Notes: a model not told the origin generated them from the letters alone. Numbered from the stretch's first letter, positions 34,831 to 43,671 are shown. The stretch: DNA of 64,000 bases from JABDIY01 sp963751955 (GCA_963751955.1 CAVVWM010000004.1:19302-83301); one strand, 5' to 3'. A program made the numbers and translations.

Positions 34831-34957
34831 CTCCCCCTGAGCTGATCTCATGGGGAGTCGACGGGATCATCACCGACCGCCCCGACCTGCTGTTGGAAAC
34901 GATCGACCGACCCTAGGTCCGGCCTCGAGTTCTGAAACCGAAAGCTCCGGCCACGTG

Positions 34958-36013
34958 TCAGCGGATCTGGGCCAGAATGTCTTTGAGCGTTGCGGCGTCG
35001 TCTTCGGAGGTGACGGGTGTGGAGAATTCGATTCGGTCGACCCGGTCGCTGTAGCGGTCGTTTAGCTTTTCGGCGATCTCGTCGAAGGTGCCGATGGTTG
35101 CGACCGTGTGAAGCATCTCGTCGCTCACCAGCCCGGAGAGTTCGTCCCACCGTTGCGCCCGCGACAACTCCGACGCCTGCCGGGCGATGTCGCCCCAGTC
35201 GTGCAGTTCAAAGGTTCGCCGATAGGACGGGGTTGACAGGTAGAACGAGACCCGCTCCCGCACGGTCTTGATCACCTGTTCGAGTCGTTCTTCGGTGGGT
35301 GCAGTACCGATGAGTGGTTTCATGCACACCTCAACCTCGTCGACGTCGCGGTTGGACCGCGCTGCACCCCGGGCCAGGTTGGGCAGTACCTGTTCGTCGA
35401 TGAACTTGGCGGTGCACACCGGATGCAAACGAACACCGTCGGCAACCTCGCCGGCCACCGCGCACATGTTGGGGCCGATGGCGGAGAGATGGATCGGGAT
35501 GTCGGGTTGCTCGATAGGTCCTGGGTTGAACAGCGGAACCATGACGTTGAGGTTGTAGTGGTCGCTGTGGAAGTCGAGCGGGGTGCCGTTCTGCCAGCAA
35601 TCCCACACCGCCCGGACAGCACCCACATAGTCACGCATCCACGGTGCCGGTGCTGACCAGGGGATCCCGTAGCGGCGCTCCACGTGGGCGCGGACCTGAG
35701 TACCAAGCCCGAGGAGGAAACGTCCTCCGGAGAGCTTCTGAAGGGACCACGCCGACATGGCGACGACGGTCGGGCTGCGGGGGGTCGCTATCGCTACCGA
35801 TGTACCGAGCTGGATCGTCGACGTCGAGGTCGCTCCCAGAGCGAGCAGCTGGAACGGGTCGTCCTTGGTCTCCTCCACCAGAACCGCATCTAGCCCCACA
35901 TCCTCCGCGGTCTTGGCCATCGCCGCGAAGTCGCGGATGTTCAGTGGCGTTTCGGGCTCACGAAGGCCAGGGTCCAGCTTGCCGAGAGGCAGTAACGATT
36001 CGACGATCAACAC
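34958..36013 (-). CDS. F420-dependent LLM oxidoreductase (TIGR03617-like)
   Basis: A 351-residue luciferase-like barrel. It starts MLIVESLLPLGKLDPGL and includes LNIRDFAAMAKTAEDVGLDA, TKDDPFQLLALGATSTSTIQ, LSGGRFLLGLGTQVRAHVER and PIHLSAIGPNMCAVAGEVAD. The GLGTQVRAHVERRYG segment is characteristic of F420-dependent members. The final ~50 residues cover an unusual acidic C-terminal extension (TSEDDAATLKDILAQI). The gene is intact over its length, divergent from the CBS protein, and the substrate is not known. Confidence 0.88.
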   Translation of the reverse strand: MLIVESLLPLGKLDPGLREPETPLNIRDFAAMAKTAEDVGLDAVLVEETKDDPFQLLALGATSTSTIQLGTSVAIATPRSPTVVAMSAWSLQKLSGGRFLLGLGTQVRAHVERRYGIPWSAPAPWMRDYVGAVRAVWDCWQNGTPLDFHSDHYNLNVMVPLFNPGPIEQPDIPIHLSAIGPNMCAVAGEVADGVRLHPVCTAKFIDEQVLPNLARGAARSNRDVDEVEVCMKPLIGTAPTEERLEQVIKTVRERVSFYLSTPSYRRTFELHDWGDIARQASELSRAQRWDELSGLVSDEMLHTVATIGTFDEIAEKLNDRYSDRVDRIEFSTPVTSEDDAATLKDILAQIR

Positions 36014-36069
36014 AGATTCCAGTCACTCGTCCACACAGGTCACGACCAATTCTGGCAGGAGGGAGCTGT

Positions 36070-37284
36070 GTGTCCACCGAGTCTGGATCCCGATACCGAC
36101 GTCCGCTTAGGTCTAGCCTCGCGAAGGTGCTCAATCAATTGGCGGTCACCGTCTCTGCCGATGGGGGTGGGGGCTCTGGATCGCTCACACTCCTTGTGGT
36201 CTTCGTCGCCCTGGCGATCGGCGTGTCCTTCGTGTGCTCGATCATGGAGGCGGTGCTCCTCAGCGTCTCACCGGCCTACATCGGGGCGCTCGAGGCAGAC
36301 AAACCCCAGGCAGCGGGGCGTCTTCGCGCACTCAAGGCCGATGTGGATCGTCCCCTCGCCGCAATCCTCACGCTGAACACGGTGGCCCACACCATCGGTG
36401 CCGCCGGAGCGGGCGCCGAGGCAGCTGCCTACTTCGGCAGCGGTGCAATCGGAATCTTCTCCGCCATTCTGACGCTTGGGATCCTCTTTCTGAGCGAGAT
36501 CATTCCCAAGACCTTGGGAGCGGTCTACTGGCGTAGCCTCGCTCCACTGGTTGCTCGCCTGCTGAGGCCGCTCATCTATGTGCTGTATCCGTTCGTGATC
36601 ATGTCGCAGTGGTTCTCCCACTTCCTCACCCGGGGCGAAAAGGGAGGTGACGTCAGTCGCGAGGAGTTTGCGGCACTGGCCGATATCGGCGCCGAGGAGG
36701 GTGTGTTCGGCGATCAGGAAGCGCACCTGTTCAAGAGCCTGCTCCGCTTCGAAAGCCTACGCGCCTCCGACGTGATGACCCCAAGAACCGTCCTGGTCGC
36801 GTTCCCCGAGACCGCTCCCGCCGACGAGCTCGTGGCTGCGAAACGCCCGTTCTCCCGCTACCCGGTGTACGCGGAGAATCGCGACAACATCACCGGCTAT
36901 GTGCTGCTCAGCGACGCACTGGCACAGGTTGCCGACGATGTCCACGACACCCCACTGTCTGAACTCCGGCGTGACATCGTCGCCGTGCCCGGGAACCAAT
37001 CACTGCTCGAGGTCTTTGAAGGGCTGGTGGAGGGTCGCGAACACATCGCCCTCGTGATCGACGAATACGGTGGCACGTCCGGGATCGTGACCATGGAGGA
37101 CGTGATCGAGACGCTGCTCGGGCTGGAGATCACCGACGAGACCGACAAGACCGAAGACATGCAGATGCTTGCGAGGGACCGATGGCGGGATCGAGCAAGC
37201 CAGCTCGGCCTCCTCGACGACACCGAACGCGATGCGTCGATCCGACTAGGCCTCACAGGCGGGAAACCACCAGCCGAACATTGA
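36070..37284 (+). CDS. DUF21-CBS (CorC/CNNM-like) membrane protein
   Basis: GTG 36070 sits seven bases after AGGAGG (36057-36062) and is preferred over the longer open frame. The 404 residues have a four-helix DUF21 membrane domain (LLVVFVALAIGVSFVCSIME, FLSEIIPKTLGAVYWRSLAP) and two CBS domains (DVMTPRTVLVAFPETAPADE, RYPVYAENRDNITGYVLLSD, REHIALVIDEYGGTSGIVTM). Family members transport or regulate Mg2+/Co2+; the usual C-terminal CorC_HlyC domain is absent. Divergent from the F420 gene. Confidence 0.92.
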   Translation: MSTESGSRYRRPLRSSLAKVLNQLAVTVSADGGGGSGSLTLLVVFVALAIGVSFVCSIMEAVLLSVSPAYIGALEADKPQAAGRLRALKADVDRPLAAILTLNTVAHTIGAAGAGAEAAAYFGSGAIGIFSAILTLGILFLSEIIPKTLGAVYWRSLAPLVARLLRPLIYVLYPFVIMSQWFSHFLTRGEKGGDVSREEFAALADIGAEEGVFGDQEAHLFKSLLRFESLRASDVMTPRTVLVAFPETAPADELVAAKRPFSRYPVYAENRDNITGYVLLSDALAQVADDVHDTPLSELRRDIVAVPGNQSLLEVFEGLVEGREHIALVIDEYGGTSGIVTMEDVIETLLGLEITDETDKTEDMQMLARDRWRDRASQLGLLDDTERDASIRLGLTGGKPPAEH

Positions 37285-37303
37285 TGGACCCCGCTTTGCT
37301 CTC

Positions 37304-37330
37304 AACACCCGCCGACGACGGCAGGGTGTT
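37304..37330 (+). terminator. Hairpin after the CBS-domain gene
   Basis: AACACCC-GCCG pairs with CGGC-GGGTGTT around ACGA with a one-base bulge, 19 bases after the stop. T-tract is short. Confidence 0.55.
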
Positions 37331-37419
37331 TGCCCGTTGACGAAGTGGTCGTCCGTTCGCCGTCGGAAGGTGGAAGTCTTCGCCGATTCCCACAACCCAT
37401 CGAGGCCTACACTCCCAGC

Positions 37420-37953
37420 ATGATTTCCGCGGCTGATGGCATCACAGCCACCTATCCCAACCGGTCGATTCGTCTTCATTGGATCAGCTCCCTGCTCATC
37501 ATCGCCATGTGGCCAATGGGCAAGTTCTTGATGGACGGCGACAGCACCGGCTTCACCGGACCGGGCCTCTACGCCCTACACATCTGGATGGGTCTGATCG
37601 TCTTCGTGCTCACGATCGCCCGAGTAGTGATCCACTTTCGGGGACGCAAACCGCCCACCCTCGACATGCCCGGCTGGGAGCGCGTGCTGTTCGTCCTCAA
37701 CCACTACGGCCTCTACATCTGCCTGCTACTGGCGTCGGTGACCGGCGTCGGAATGCTGCTCTCGGCCGGCAGCTTTCCCCTGCCCGGTCAGAGTTTCGGA
37801 GTCGGAGATTTCGAGGACGCCCGGGCCGCCGATGTCCACGAGGCGGTGACCATCGTCTTGATGTTCTTGTTCGTCATGCACGTCGCCGGCGTGTTGTACT
37901 ACCAGTTCACCAAAGGTCGAACACTCCGACGGATGGGACTACCGGTCGGCTAA
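37420..37953 (+). CDS. Cytochrome b561-family membrane protein
   Basis: ATG 37420 (MISAADGITATYPNRSIRLH) starts a 177-residue four-helix protein. Candidate heme histidines are in SIRLHWISSLL (helix 1), YALHIWMGLIVFV (helix 2), VLNHYGLYICLL (helix 3) and HEAVTIVLMFLFVMHVAGV (helix 4), the arrangement of bacterial cytochrome b561. These transfer electrons from quinol or superoxide across the membrane. A longer upstream frame lacks such motifs. A PIR47 copy begins nine bases after the stop. Confidence 0.88.
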   Translation: MISAADGITATYPNRSIRLHWISSLLIIAMWPMGKFLMDGDSTGFTGPGLYALHIWMGLIVFVLTIARVVIHFRGRKPPTLDMPGWERVLFVLNHYGLYICLLLASVTGVGMLLSAGSFPLPGQSFGVGDFEDARAADVHEAVTIVLMFLFVMHVAGVLYYQFTKGRTLRRMGLPVG

Positions 37954-37961
37954 CTGCGATT

Positions 37962-38008
37962 CGACATGCGGCCAAAGTGTTGGAGAGCAACACTTCCGCC
38001 ACACATCG
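37962..38008 (+). repeat. PIR47 copy 11
   Basis: CGACATGCGGCCAAAGTGTT... with loop GAGAG and right arm CAACACTTCCGCCACACATCG. Starts nine bases after a stop codon. Confidence 0.88.
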
Positions 38009-38090
38009 GTCCGCCGGGGCAGCCACTTCACTGCAGCAGGCGGTTCCATGAGCGAAGCGACGACCGGCTGAACCCGCCGAGGCGGTCGGG

Positions 38091-38507
38091 TCAGACCACG
38101 CCGAGCTTCACGTCGATGTTGTTCCTCGTCGCATTGGAGTAGGGGCACACCTCGTGCGCCCGGTCGACGAGAGCAAGCGCCTGATCGGCCGGGATATTCG
38201 GGATGCTGACGTCGAGGGCGACCTCCAAGCCAAAGCCTCCTTCGGGTGTTTGACCGATACCAACGGTGGCGGACACTTCGGAATCACTGACGTCGGACTT
38301 GTCGAAGCCTGCGACGACTTTCAACGCCGAGTGGAAGCACGCTGCGTAGCCGAGCGCGAACAGCTGCTCGGGGTTGACACCGCCTCCGGGGCCACCCATC
38401 TCGGCCGGGACTCGCATGTCGAACGAGACGCTCCCGTCCTCGAGTTCGGAGTGACCGTTGCGCCCGTCACCGGTTGCGTTCGCCGTAGTGGTGTAGAGGA
38501 TCTTCAT
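38091..38507 (-). CDS. ohr: Organic hydroperoxide resistance protein (Ohr/OsmC family)
   Basis: A 138-residue Ohr protein: MKILYTTTANATGDGRNGHS and the redox cysteines Cys57 (LGYAACFHSAL) and Cys121 (HEVCPYSNATRNN) in the exact Ohr context. The protein reduces fatty-acid and organic hydroperoxides with a lipoyl cofactor. It ends near a PIR47 copy and there is another copy beyond its start. No OhrR-type regulator adjoins it. Confidence 0.95.
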   Translation of the reverse strand: MKILYTTTANATGDGRNGHSELEDGSVSFDMRVPAEMGGPGGGVNPEQLFALGYAACFHSALKVVAGFDKSDVSDSEVSATVGIGQTPEGGFGLEVALDVSIPNIPADQALALVDRAHEVCPYSNATRNNIDVKLGVV

Positions 38508-38611
38508 CTTCTGCCTCGCTTCGTTGTCGTGTGTGGCACCAATTCAAACAGCAACAGACCCAAACACGCCGATTCAACCGTGACCAGTCGAGCCCGTCAC
38601 GCCGAACACCT

Positions 38612-38658
38612 CGATGTGCGTCAGAAGTGTTGCTCTCCAACACTTCCTCGCGGGGTGA
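38612..38658 (-). repeat. PIR47 copy 12 (inverted)
   Basis: CAGAAGTGTTG-CTCTC-CAACACTTCCT; the inner stem is intact and the right outer arm is lost. Confidence 0.82.
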
Positions 38659-38697
38659 AGGCCCCGAAGTTGCCAGCGAGCCACAGTTTCGCCCATC

Positions 38698-39878
38698 GTG
38701 TGCTGGGTGACCTCACGCGTGCCATCGCCGTCGAACCCGGCGACCAGTGGAGACCGCGCTGCTGCGCCGGGACCCATCTCGTCGAGTGAGCGCATCACTT
38801 CCCTCGACGCCATCCGGGGGGTGGCCACCCTGGGCATCCTTCCGATGAACGCCTTGAGTTTCGGTCTTGCAGCCGCTGCCTACTCCAACGTCTCCGCCGA
38901 CGGAATCGATCAGCCTTTCGATTGGGTTGTCGGTGTGCTGACCATGGTCTTCATCGACCAGAAGATGATGGCCCTGTTCTCACTGTTGTTCGGTGTGGGC
39001 GTCGTGGTGTTCGCCGACCGTGCCAACGCGAAGGGGCGCCGGGTGGTGTGGCTGAGCTTGTGGAGGTTCGCCCTGCTTCTCCTGATCGGCATCGCCCACG
39101 GTGAGTTGTGGGAGGGCGACATCCTGTTCCTCTATGCGGTGTGTGCGCCAATCGTGCTGCTGGTCCGAAAGCTGCCGGCGAAACCTCTGATCGGCGTCGG
39201 GATCGTGCTGGCTCTGGCGGGCAGCTTTGCGTCGCCGCTGGTTCAGGACACCGTGGGTGCCGACGGGTCCGAGCTGGGCGACTACTGGTTTGCCGGTGCA
39301 CCCGACATGTCGGATGCGGTGTTGGCGTGGTTTTCGGTGATGCGTTCGGCAGAGCCCTGGGGCTCATGCTGATCGGAGTTGGGCTGTTCAGGCTCGGGAT
39401 CGTGCAGGGCCAGCGGGACAACCAGTACTACCGGCGGATGGCCCGATGGGGGCTCGGTGTGGGGACCACGATCACCGCCGTGGGAATCGGGTTCCGGATC
39501 GCCAACGACTGGTCACCTGAGTACGCGCTCACCGGCCATATCCCCACGGGCTTCGGGACCATCCCGATGGCGCTGGGGTATATGGCACTGATCATCATGT
39601 GGAACCGGAAGGACGGCCCGCACACCGAGCGCGTGCGGGCGGTCGGACGGATGGCGCTCACCAACTACCTTGCCCAGACCATTCTGGGCGTCACGATGCT
39701 CACCTGGTGGTTGGACGACGTCGACCTCAGCCGGACGATGATCGCGCTGTGGATCCTGGGCGTGTGGGCGCTACAGATCTGGTGGTCCACATGGTGGCTG
39801 ACCCGGTTCCGCTATGGGCCCTTCGAGTGGGCCTGGCGCTGTGCCACCTACCGCACGCTGCAGCCGCTGCGTCGTTGA
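38698..39878 (+). pseudogene. DUF418 membrane protein, one frameshift
   Basis: The first part (to ~39340) carries ITSLDAIRGVATLGILPMNA, FDWVVGVLTMVFIDQKMMAL, FSLLFGVGVVVFADRANAKG and ELWEGDILFLYAVCAPIVLL. After a single-base frame change the second part gives RALGLMLIGVGLFRLGIVQG, then RMALTNYLAQTILGVTMLTW and FRYGPFEWAWRCATYRTLQP, the diagnostic C-terminus. Together they make a full-length (~390-residue) DUF418 protein, a ten-helix membrane family of unknown, perhaps transport or sensor, function. The first ~30 codons are an uncertain N-terminus. Confidence 0.85.
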
Positions 39879-39908
39879 CCACAAGACCTGGTTGTACGCG
39901 CGGCAGCG

Positions 39909-39955
39909 CCACATGCGGCGGAAGTGTTGGAGAGCAACACTTCCGGCGTGTCCGT
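39909..39955 (+). repeat. PIR47 copy 13
   Basis: CGGAAGTGTTG-GAGAG-CAACACTTCCG with outer arms CCACATGCGG and GCGTGTCCG. It lies between the convergent DUF418 and PhyH genes. Confidence 0.9.
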
Positions 39956-39966
39956 GCTGGATTCGC

Positions 39967-40848
39967 TTACCGGAGGTAGCTGAGGTTGCGATCGGCGTCG
40001 GCTGCCATCGGTGCGGCCTGGGCCTCTGTGATCTCTGCATGCAGTGCCAGCGCTTCGGGGGTGAAGTCGGCGAACGGCACCGGTGTGGCGAGGAGATGGT
40101 TGGTGCGGTTGACACCCCGTACCACCATCCCGTAGTCGGTGGCCCCGACCTGTTGCGAAACCGCCGGTGAGACATACCGAACCACCAGTGCGACGCGCCG
40201 CTCGTCGGTTGTGTTGGCGCCCGACCCGTGAAACATCAGTCCGTGGTGCAGCGACATCTCACCCGGTTGCAGCTCGACCGGCACCAAGTCGGCCGGGTCG
40301 TAGTCGACCTCCACTTCCTGGCCGCGGGACAGCAAATTGTCGGCGCCGTAGGTATCGCGGTGGGCCACCTGGCCGAGCCGATGGCTGCCGGTCACGAACT
40401 GCATGGCACCGTTGGCGACGCGGACCGGTGAGAGCGCGATCCATGCTGTGACGAGGTGATCGGCGCCATCGAGGCCCCAGTAGGTGAGGTCCTGGTGCAT
40501 GGTGAGGATCTTGGTCGAATGAGGTTCCTTGATGATCAGCTCGCACATCCAGCAGATGATGTCGGGGCCGATGATCTTCTCGACCGCATCGACGATGCCC
40601 GGATCATGGGCGATCCGTGCCGCCGTCGAACTGACCACATGGAAGTTGGCTCGGGCATAGTCGGTGAAGGGTCGCGGCAACTCAGGCTCCTCACGCCAGC
40701 GGTCCTCCAGTTCCTCGATCTCGCGGCGCCACTCAGCGGCTCGATCGGGCGAGACCGCCCGGAGCGGATAGAGGTAGCCGTCGTTCCAGTACCCAGCGAC
40801 CTGTCCGTCGGTGAGCGAGCTTGTGAGTGTCCCGGCGTCGGGATTCAT
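39967..40848 (-). CDS. Phytanoyl-CoA dioxygenase (PhyH) family protein
   Basis: ATG 40848 (MNPDAGTLTSSLTDGQVAGY) gives a 293-residue protein; a longer frame runs through PIR47 copy 14 and is rejected. The iron ligands are visible as His118 and Asp120 (MHQDLTYW) and a distal His in SLHHGLMFHGSGANTTDERR, with the 2-oxoglutarate Arg after it. PhyH-type proteins are Fe(II)/2-oxoglutarate hydroxylases for lipids and natural products. Substrate unknown. Confidence 0.9.
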   Translation of the reverse strand: MNPDAGTLTSSLTDGQVAGYWNDGYLYPLRAVSPDRAAEWRREIEELEDRWREEPELPRPFTDYARANFHVVSSTAARIAHDPGIVDAVEKIIGPDIICWMCELIIKEPHSTKILTMHQDLTYWGLDGADHLVTAWIALSPVRVANGAMQFVTGSHRLGQVAHRDTYGADNLLSRGQEVEVDYDPADLVPVELQPGEMSLHHGLMFHGSGANTTDERRVALVVRYVSPAVSQQVGATDYGMVVRGVNRTNHLLATPVPFADFTPEALALHAEITEAQAAPMAADADRNLSYLR

Positions 40849-40907
40849 ACCGGAACCTCCAGGTCGAAGATCGGCGATGCTCGCCGACTGTACAGCGGCT
40901 CCGCAGT

Positions 40908-40954
40908 CGACATGCGGCGGAAGTGTTGGAGAGCAACACTTCCGGCGCACCTCG
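40908..40954 (+). repeat. PIR47 copy 14
   Basis: Near-consensus: CGACATGCGGC, GGAAGTGTTG-GAGAG-CAACACTTCC, GGCGCACCTCG. It lies between the PhyH start and the 3' end of vapC. Confidence 0.95.
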
Positions 40955-40973
40955 TCGACGTAGGGTCCAGCGA

Positions 40974-41355
40974 TCACACGGTGAGATCGGTGTGCGAGAA
41001 GTCGTCACCAACGAACAGGAGCGGCTGACCCAGCCTGCGCGCTAGGCATACGAGAACGTGTCACCGAGCTCAGACCAGCCTGATGACCCCCCTTACCGAA
41101 GCGACGCCATGCCACGATCGCTTCCTCCACGAGGTCAGCATCGACTGGCATTATTTCGATCGCTACACGACCGAGCAGCTCCTCCAGTAGCTGCGTCCCC
41201 GCTGAACCGGTCTTGGTTTCGATCACAATGCCGAGCTCCACCCGGGTCGCGGCGGACATCACACACCGGTCTCCAAGCAGCCGATCCACCAGTTCTGTAC
41301 TGCCATCCTCGTTGAACAACACCGCCAGGATCGCCGATGTGTCGCCGAAGTTCAC
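40974..41355 (-). pseudogene. vapC: VapC-type PIN-domain toxin, two frameshifts
   Basis: ATG 41355 opens MNFGDTSAILAVLFNEDGST with the first PIN aspartate (Asp5) and the VELGIVIETKTGS helix. Two one-base deletions are inferred near 41062 and 41046, in AGCTCGGTG and GCCTAGCG. Restoring them gives GDTFSYA then LARRLGQPLLFVGDDFSHTD and a stop at 40974, a normal VapC ending with the last two catalytic aspartates. Without them the protein stops at 41005 and lacks the catalytic end. It overlaps vapB by four bases. VapC toxins cleave tRNA or rRNA. Confidence 0.85.
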
Positions 41356-41594
41356 ATCGGGAGCCCGTCCTCGTCGTAACCGATGAGCTCGTCGGGATCT
41401 CGTTCATCGAGCAACGGCAGCCGGCCAAAACGTTCAACGATGTCGTCGACCCCCAGGACCCGACGACGGCGACGCTCCACCTCGAGTCGAGCTTCGAGCG
41501 ACGCGATCACCGCTTCGGTGATCGACTCCCCTGTCAGCTCAGCGAGATCACGCGCCAGCTGGTCAGCTCGTTCCCTCTGGATACTCAATGCCAT
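41352..41594 (-). CDS. vapB: VapB-type antitoxin
   Basis: From ATG 41594 (MALSIQRERADQLARDLAEL) the product is 80 residues. An N-terminal DNA-binding helix unit (TGESITEAVIASLEARLEVE) and an acidic tail (DERDPDELIGYDEDGLPM) are typical of VapB of the PSK type, which neutralises VapC by the tail. It overlaps the vapC start with ATGA (41352-41355), a mark of such operons. Other starts three codons upstream are equally possible. Confidence 0.88.
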   Translation of the reverse strand: MALSIQRERADQLARDLAELTGESITEAVIASLEARLEVERRRRRVLGVDDIVERFGRLPLLDERDPDELIGYDEDGLPM

Positions 41595-41685
41595 AGGAAC
41601 CAATCTGCAAGCCGAGGGAGAGTGGCGTCAAAAGAGATCAACGCTGTAACCGTCTTCGAGTAATGCCTCCCACCCAGGAACACGA

Positions 41686-41732
41686 CAACATGTGCCGGAA
41701 GTGTTGGAGAGCAACACTTTCCGCCGCACCTC
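41686..41732 (+). repeat. PIR47 copy 15
   Basis: CCGGAAGTGTTG-GAGAG-CAACACTTTCC with one T inserted in the right arm, then GCCGCACCTCG. It lies between the 5' ends of vapB and the 3' end of the next leftward gene. Confidence 0.9.
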
Positions 41733-41743
41733 GGCCCGGCTAC

Positions 41744-42313
41744 TTATCCCCAGCCGTCGGCTGAGTTGGGTTCGCCCGTCAGGGTGATGCTCGCGCCTGG
41801 ATCGGCAATGGGGTCACCGGTCCACAGGCCCGCTTCCTCGGCTACGGATTGCCGACCGCCCTCGCTGCCCCACACCACGTACGACACTATGTCGCTGGCG
41901 CTACCGAAGCTCTGCGACGAGTAGAGCGCAGCTTCGCCGCCGTCGGCACTCATGTCGCCGAGGGCCACCTCCATGCTCGCACCCGGGGCAAGAACCTCAG
42001 CCCGTACGGGGATGTAGGTGGGGCGGTTGCACAGTTGATACCCGGTGAGGTCAGCGTCGTCGGAGCCATTGTTGGTGATCGTCACCATGCCGGTGGTGAG
42101 ATCGACGGCGGTGATCGTAAGGCCACCTGTCATTGACTCTGGATCCTCGGCGCCTTGGTCCTCGGTAGGAGGCGGTTGGGTTGTGGTTTCTGCAGTTGTC
42201 GGCGTCGTGGTCGAGCTCTCCCCAGCTGCTTCACTGTCGCTGCCCCCGCAGGCCACGGCGACCAGGGTCAGCGACACGGCAAGCGCGAGGATCCGGGCGT
42301 GAGTGGTGTGCAT
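41744..42313 (-). CDS. Lipoprotein with lamin-tail-like domain
   Basis: ATG 42313 (MHTTHARILALAVSLTLVAV) starts a 189-residue lipoprotein (lipobox VAVACGG), then a Ser/Thr/Glu-rich linker. A C-terminal beta-sandwich follows with GLTITAVDLTTGMVTITNNG, SDDADLTGYQLCNRPTYIPV and VRAEVLAPGASMEVALGDMS, as in lamin-tail (LTD) domains. Such domains are often surface or DNA-associated in bacteria. Function not known. PIR47 copies lie on both sides. Confidence 0.78.
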   Translation of the reverse strand: MHTTHARILALAVSLTLVAVACGGSDSEAAGESSTTTPTTAETTTQPPPTEDQGAEDPESMTGGLTITAVDLTTGMVTITNNGSDDADLTGYQLCNRPTYIPVRAEVLAPGASMEVALGDMSADGGEAALYSSQSFGSASDIVSYVVWGSEGGRQSVAEEAGLWTGDPIADPGASITLTGEPNSADGWG

Positions 42314-42467
42314 TGTGGTGTCCTTGGACAGCTCGGGGATCTCTGTTGACATAGGGCGCCACAGTAGTTCGCACACTGTTCAGGCTTGGGGCGGGGTGGT
42401 TCGGTCTCGTCGACGGCTGCAGCTGCCGCAAAGTCCGGCGCTGTCGGTGCGCCAGAACGGACCCCGT

Positions 42468-42514
42468 CGACATGCGGCGAAAGTGTTGGAGAGCAACACT
42501 TCCGGCGCACGTCG
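42468..42514 (+). repeat. PIR47 copy 16
   Basis: CGACATGCGGCGAAAGTGTT... with loop GAGAG, right arm CAACACTTCCGGCGCACGTCG. Near consensus. Confidence 0.92.
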
Positions 42515-42562
42515 AGCGACCCCAGCACGGACCACACAACTGGAGATTTTCAGTGAGATTCC

Positions 42563-42609
42563 CCAGGTTCGCAGACACCGTTGCACAGCAACGGTTTCTG
42601 TGTACCTCG
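42563..42609 (+). repeat. PIR47 subfamily B (loop CACAG)
   Basis: ACCGTTG-CACAG-CAACGGT is a perfect inner stem different in sequence from the main family, then TTCTGTGTACCTCG. It lies 48 bases from copy 16, another paired arrangement. Confidence 0.75.
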
Positions 42610-42635
42610 ACAGCCCATCAAACTGAGCTCAGGCC

Positions 42636-43274
42636 CTAACAGCGCCGTTTCTCTTTCAGATTGAAGCTCACGAAGTCTTCGGGGTTGCCCTGGGGGATTC
42701 CGTCAGCCCCTACAACCAGATCGGCCGAGCCACGAACCCGGTAGCAGGTGCCATCGGTTCCGGTGACCTTGCCCCTGACGGAATTGAAAACGTCCACCAC
42801 ACCGTCGGGGAAGATCGTGAGACGAACCTTGAGCTTTGCCGTTCCGCTGGCGAAGGCCTGCGGCAGGTCGCCGGTTGCGAAGTACGTCTCGCACACCTGG
42901 GAGATCCACGGCGGACCGTCGAGATCGCCGGTGTAGTAGAGGTAGACGGGCTGGTGGCGGTCGTTGGTTTTGATCTTGACAGTTCCATCCTTCTTGATGC
43001 GGACGCGCTGGGTTGTGGTGCCAGGTTCGGCGTTGAAGGGATCTTTGGGTTTGTCATCGCAGAATTCCTGTGCGGTACCGCCGGCCAACAACAGAATGTT
43101 CTGGTCCTCACCGAACGTGCCGTAGAAATAGCCGACCCCCGCTTCCTCGGTGAAGGTTTGGTTGCCTCCGGCGTTCGCTGGACTGCTCACCCCGAGCAGA
43201 AGTCCGGCGGTGGCTATGACCGCCACCACTACCCGGGACAACGCCCTTCCCACTAGTGCCCGCTTTGAGTTCAT
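42636..43274 (-). CDS. Secreted protein of unknown function
   Basis: ATG 43274 (MNSKRALVGRALSRVVVAVI) follows CAAAAGGAGAACAAA. The 212-residue product has a Sec signal (ATAGLLLGVSSPANAGG). The mature part has YFYGTFGEDQNILLLAGGTA, EFCDDKPKDPFNAEPGTTTQ and YLYYTGDLDGPPWISQVCET, with Cys spaced for disulfides and a Lys/Arg-rich end (NLKEKRRC). It is possibly related in role to the secreted protein at 12053. No family is recognised. Confidence 0.7.
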   Translation of the reverse strand: MNSKRALVGRALSRVVVAVIATAGLLLGVSSPANAGGNQTFTEEAGVGYFYGTFGEDQNILLLAGGTAQEFCDDKPKDPFNAEPGTTTQRVRIKKDGTVKIKTNDRHQPVYLYYTGDLDGPPWISQVCETYFATGDLPQAFASGTAKLKVRLTIFPDGVVDVFNSVRGKVTGTDGTCYRVRGSADLVVGADGIPQGNPEDFVSFNLKEKRRC

Positions 43275-43369
43275 CGTTTTGTTCTCCTTTTGGTGTCTGG
43301 CAACAGCGTGTCGCTGCGGCCGTCGGTCCTTCAATACCTTCAACGAACGACACGAGCGAAGACCCTCGC

Positions 43370-43618
43370 ATGCGACCCATGCCCATTGATGTGCACCGTC
43401 GTGCCACTCAAGTAGCGATCGTGGGTGGACGGATGATCAGCAACGGAGTCCGCATGCTTCGACCGGTTCCAAAACGCATCAACGTGAAGCTTCGCCCCAA
43501 GGAGCTAGAGCTTGCGATGCTCGAAGCGAAGCCGGAGATCGTGGATGCCAAGGCGATCGAACCCATCGTTCTCACCTCGAACGAGGACGAATCCACCGAC
43601 ATTCTGGAACCCGTCTAG
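43370..43618 (+). CDS. Small conserved-looking hypothetical protein
   Basis: ATG 43370 begins MRPMPIDVHRRATQVAIVGG and runs 82 residues through MLRPVPKRINVKLRPKELEL to the acidic end SNEDESTDILEPV; the stop is two bases before PIR47 copy 18. No Shine-Dalgarno and no family are visible, but composition (basic head, acidic tail) is protein-like. Divergent from the secreted-protein gene. Confidence 0.4.
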   Translation: MRPMPIDVHRRATQVAIVGGRMISNGVRMLRPVPKRINVKLRPKELELAMLEAKPEIVDAKAIEPIVLTSNEDESTDILEPV

Positions 43619-43620
43619 GG

Positions 43621-43667
43621 CGACACGCGGCGGAAGTGTTGGAGAGCAACACTTCCGGCGCACATCG
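43621..43667 (+). repeat. PIR47 copy 18
   Basis: CGACACGCGGCGGAAGTGTT... with loop GAGAG, right arm CAACACTTCCGGCGCACATCG. It shares 18 right-flank bases with copy 19. Confidence 0.92.
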
Positions 43668-43671
43668 TCAT

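Noticed and set aside
35644..36069. N-terminal extension of the CBS protein to 35644
   Set aside because: It overlaps the divergent F420 gene antisense and lacks a ribosome site; GTG 36070 has AGGAGG.
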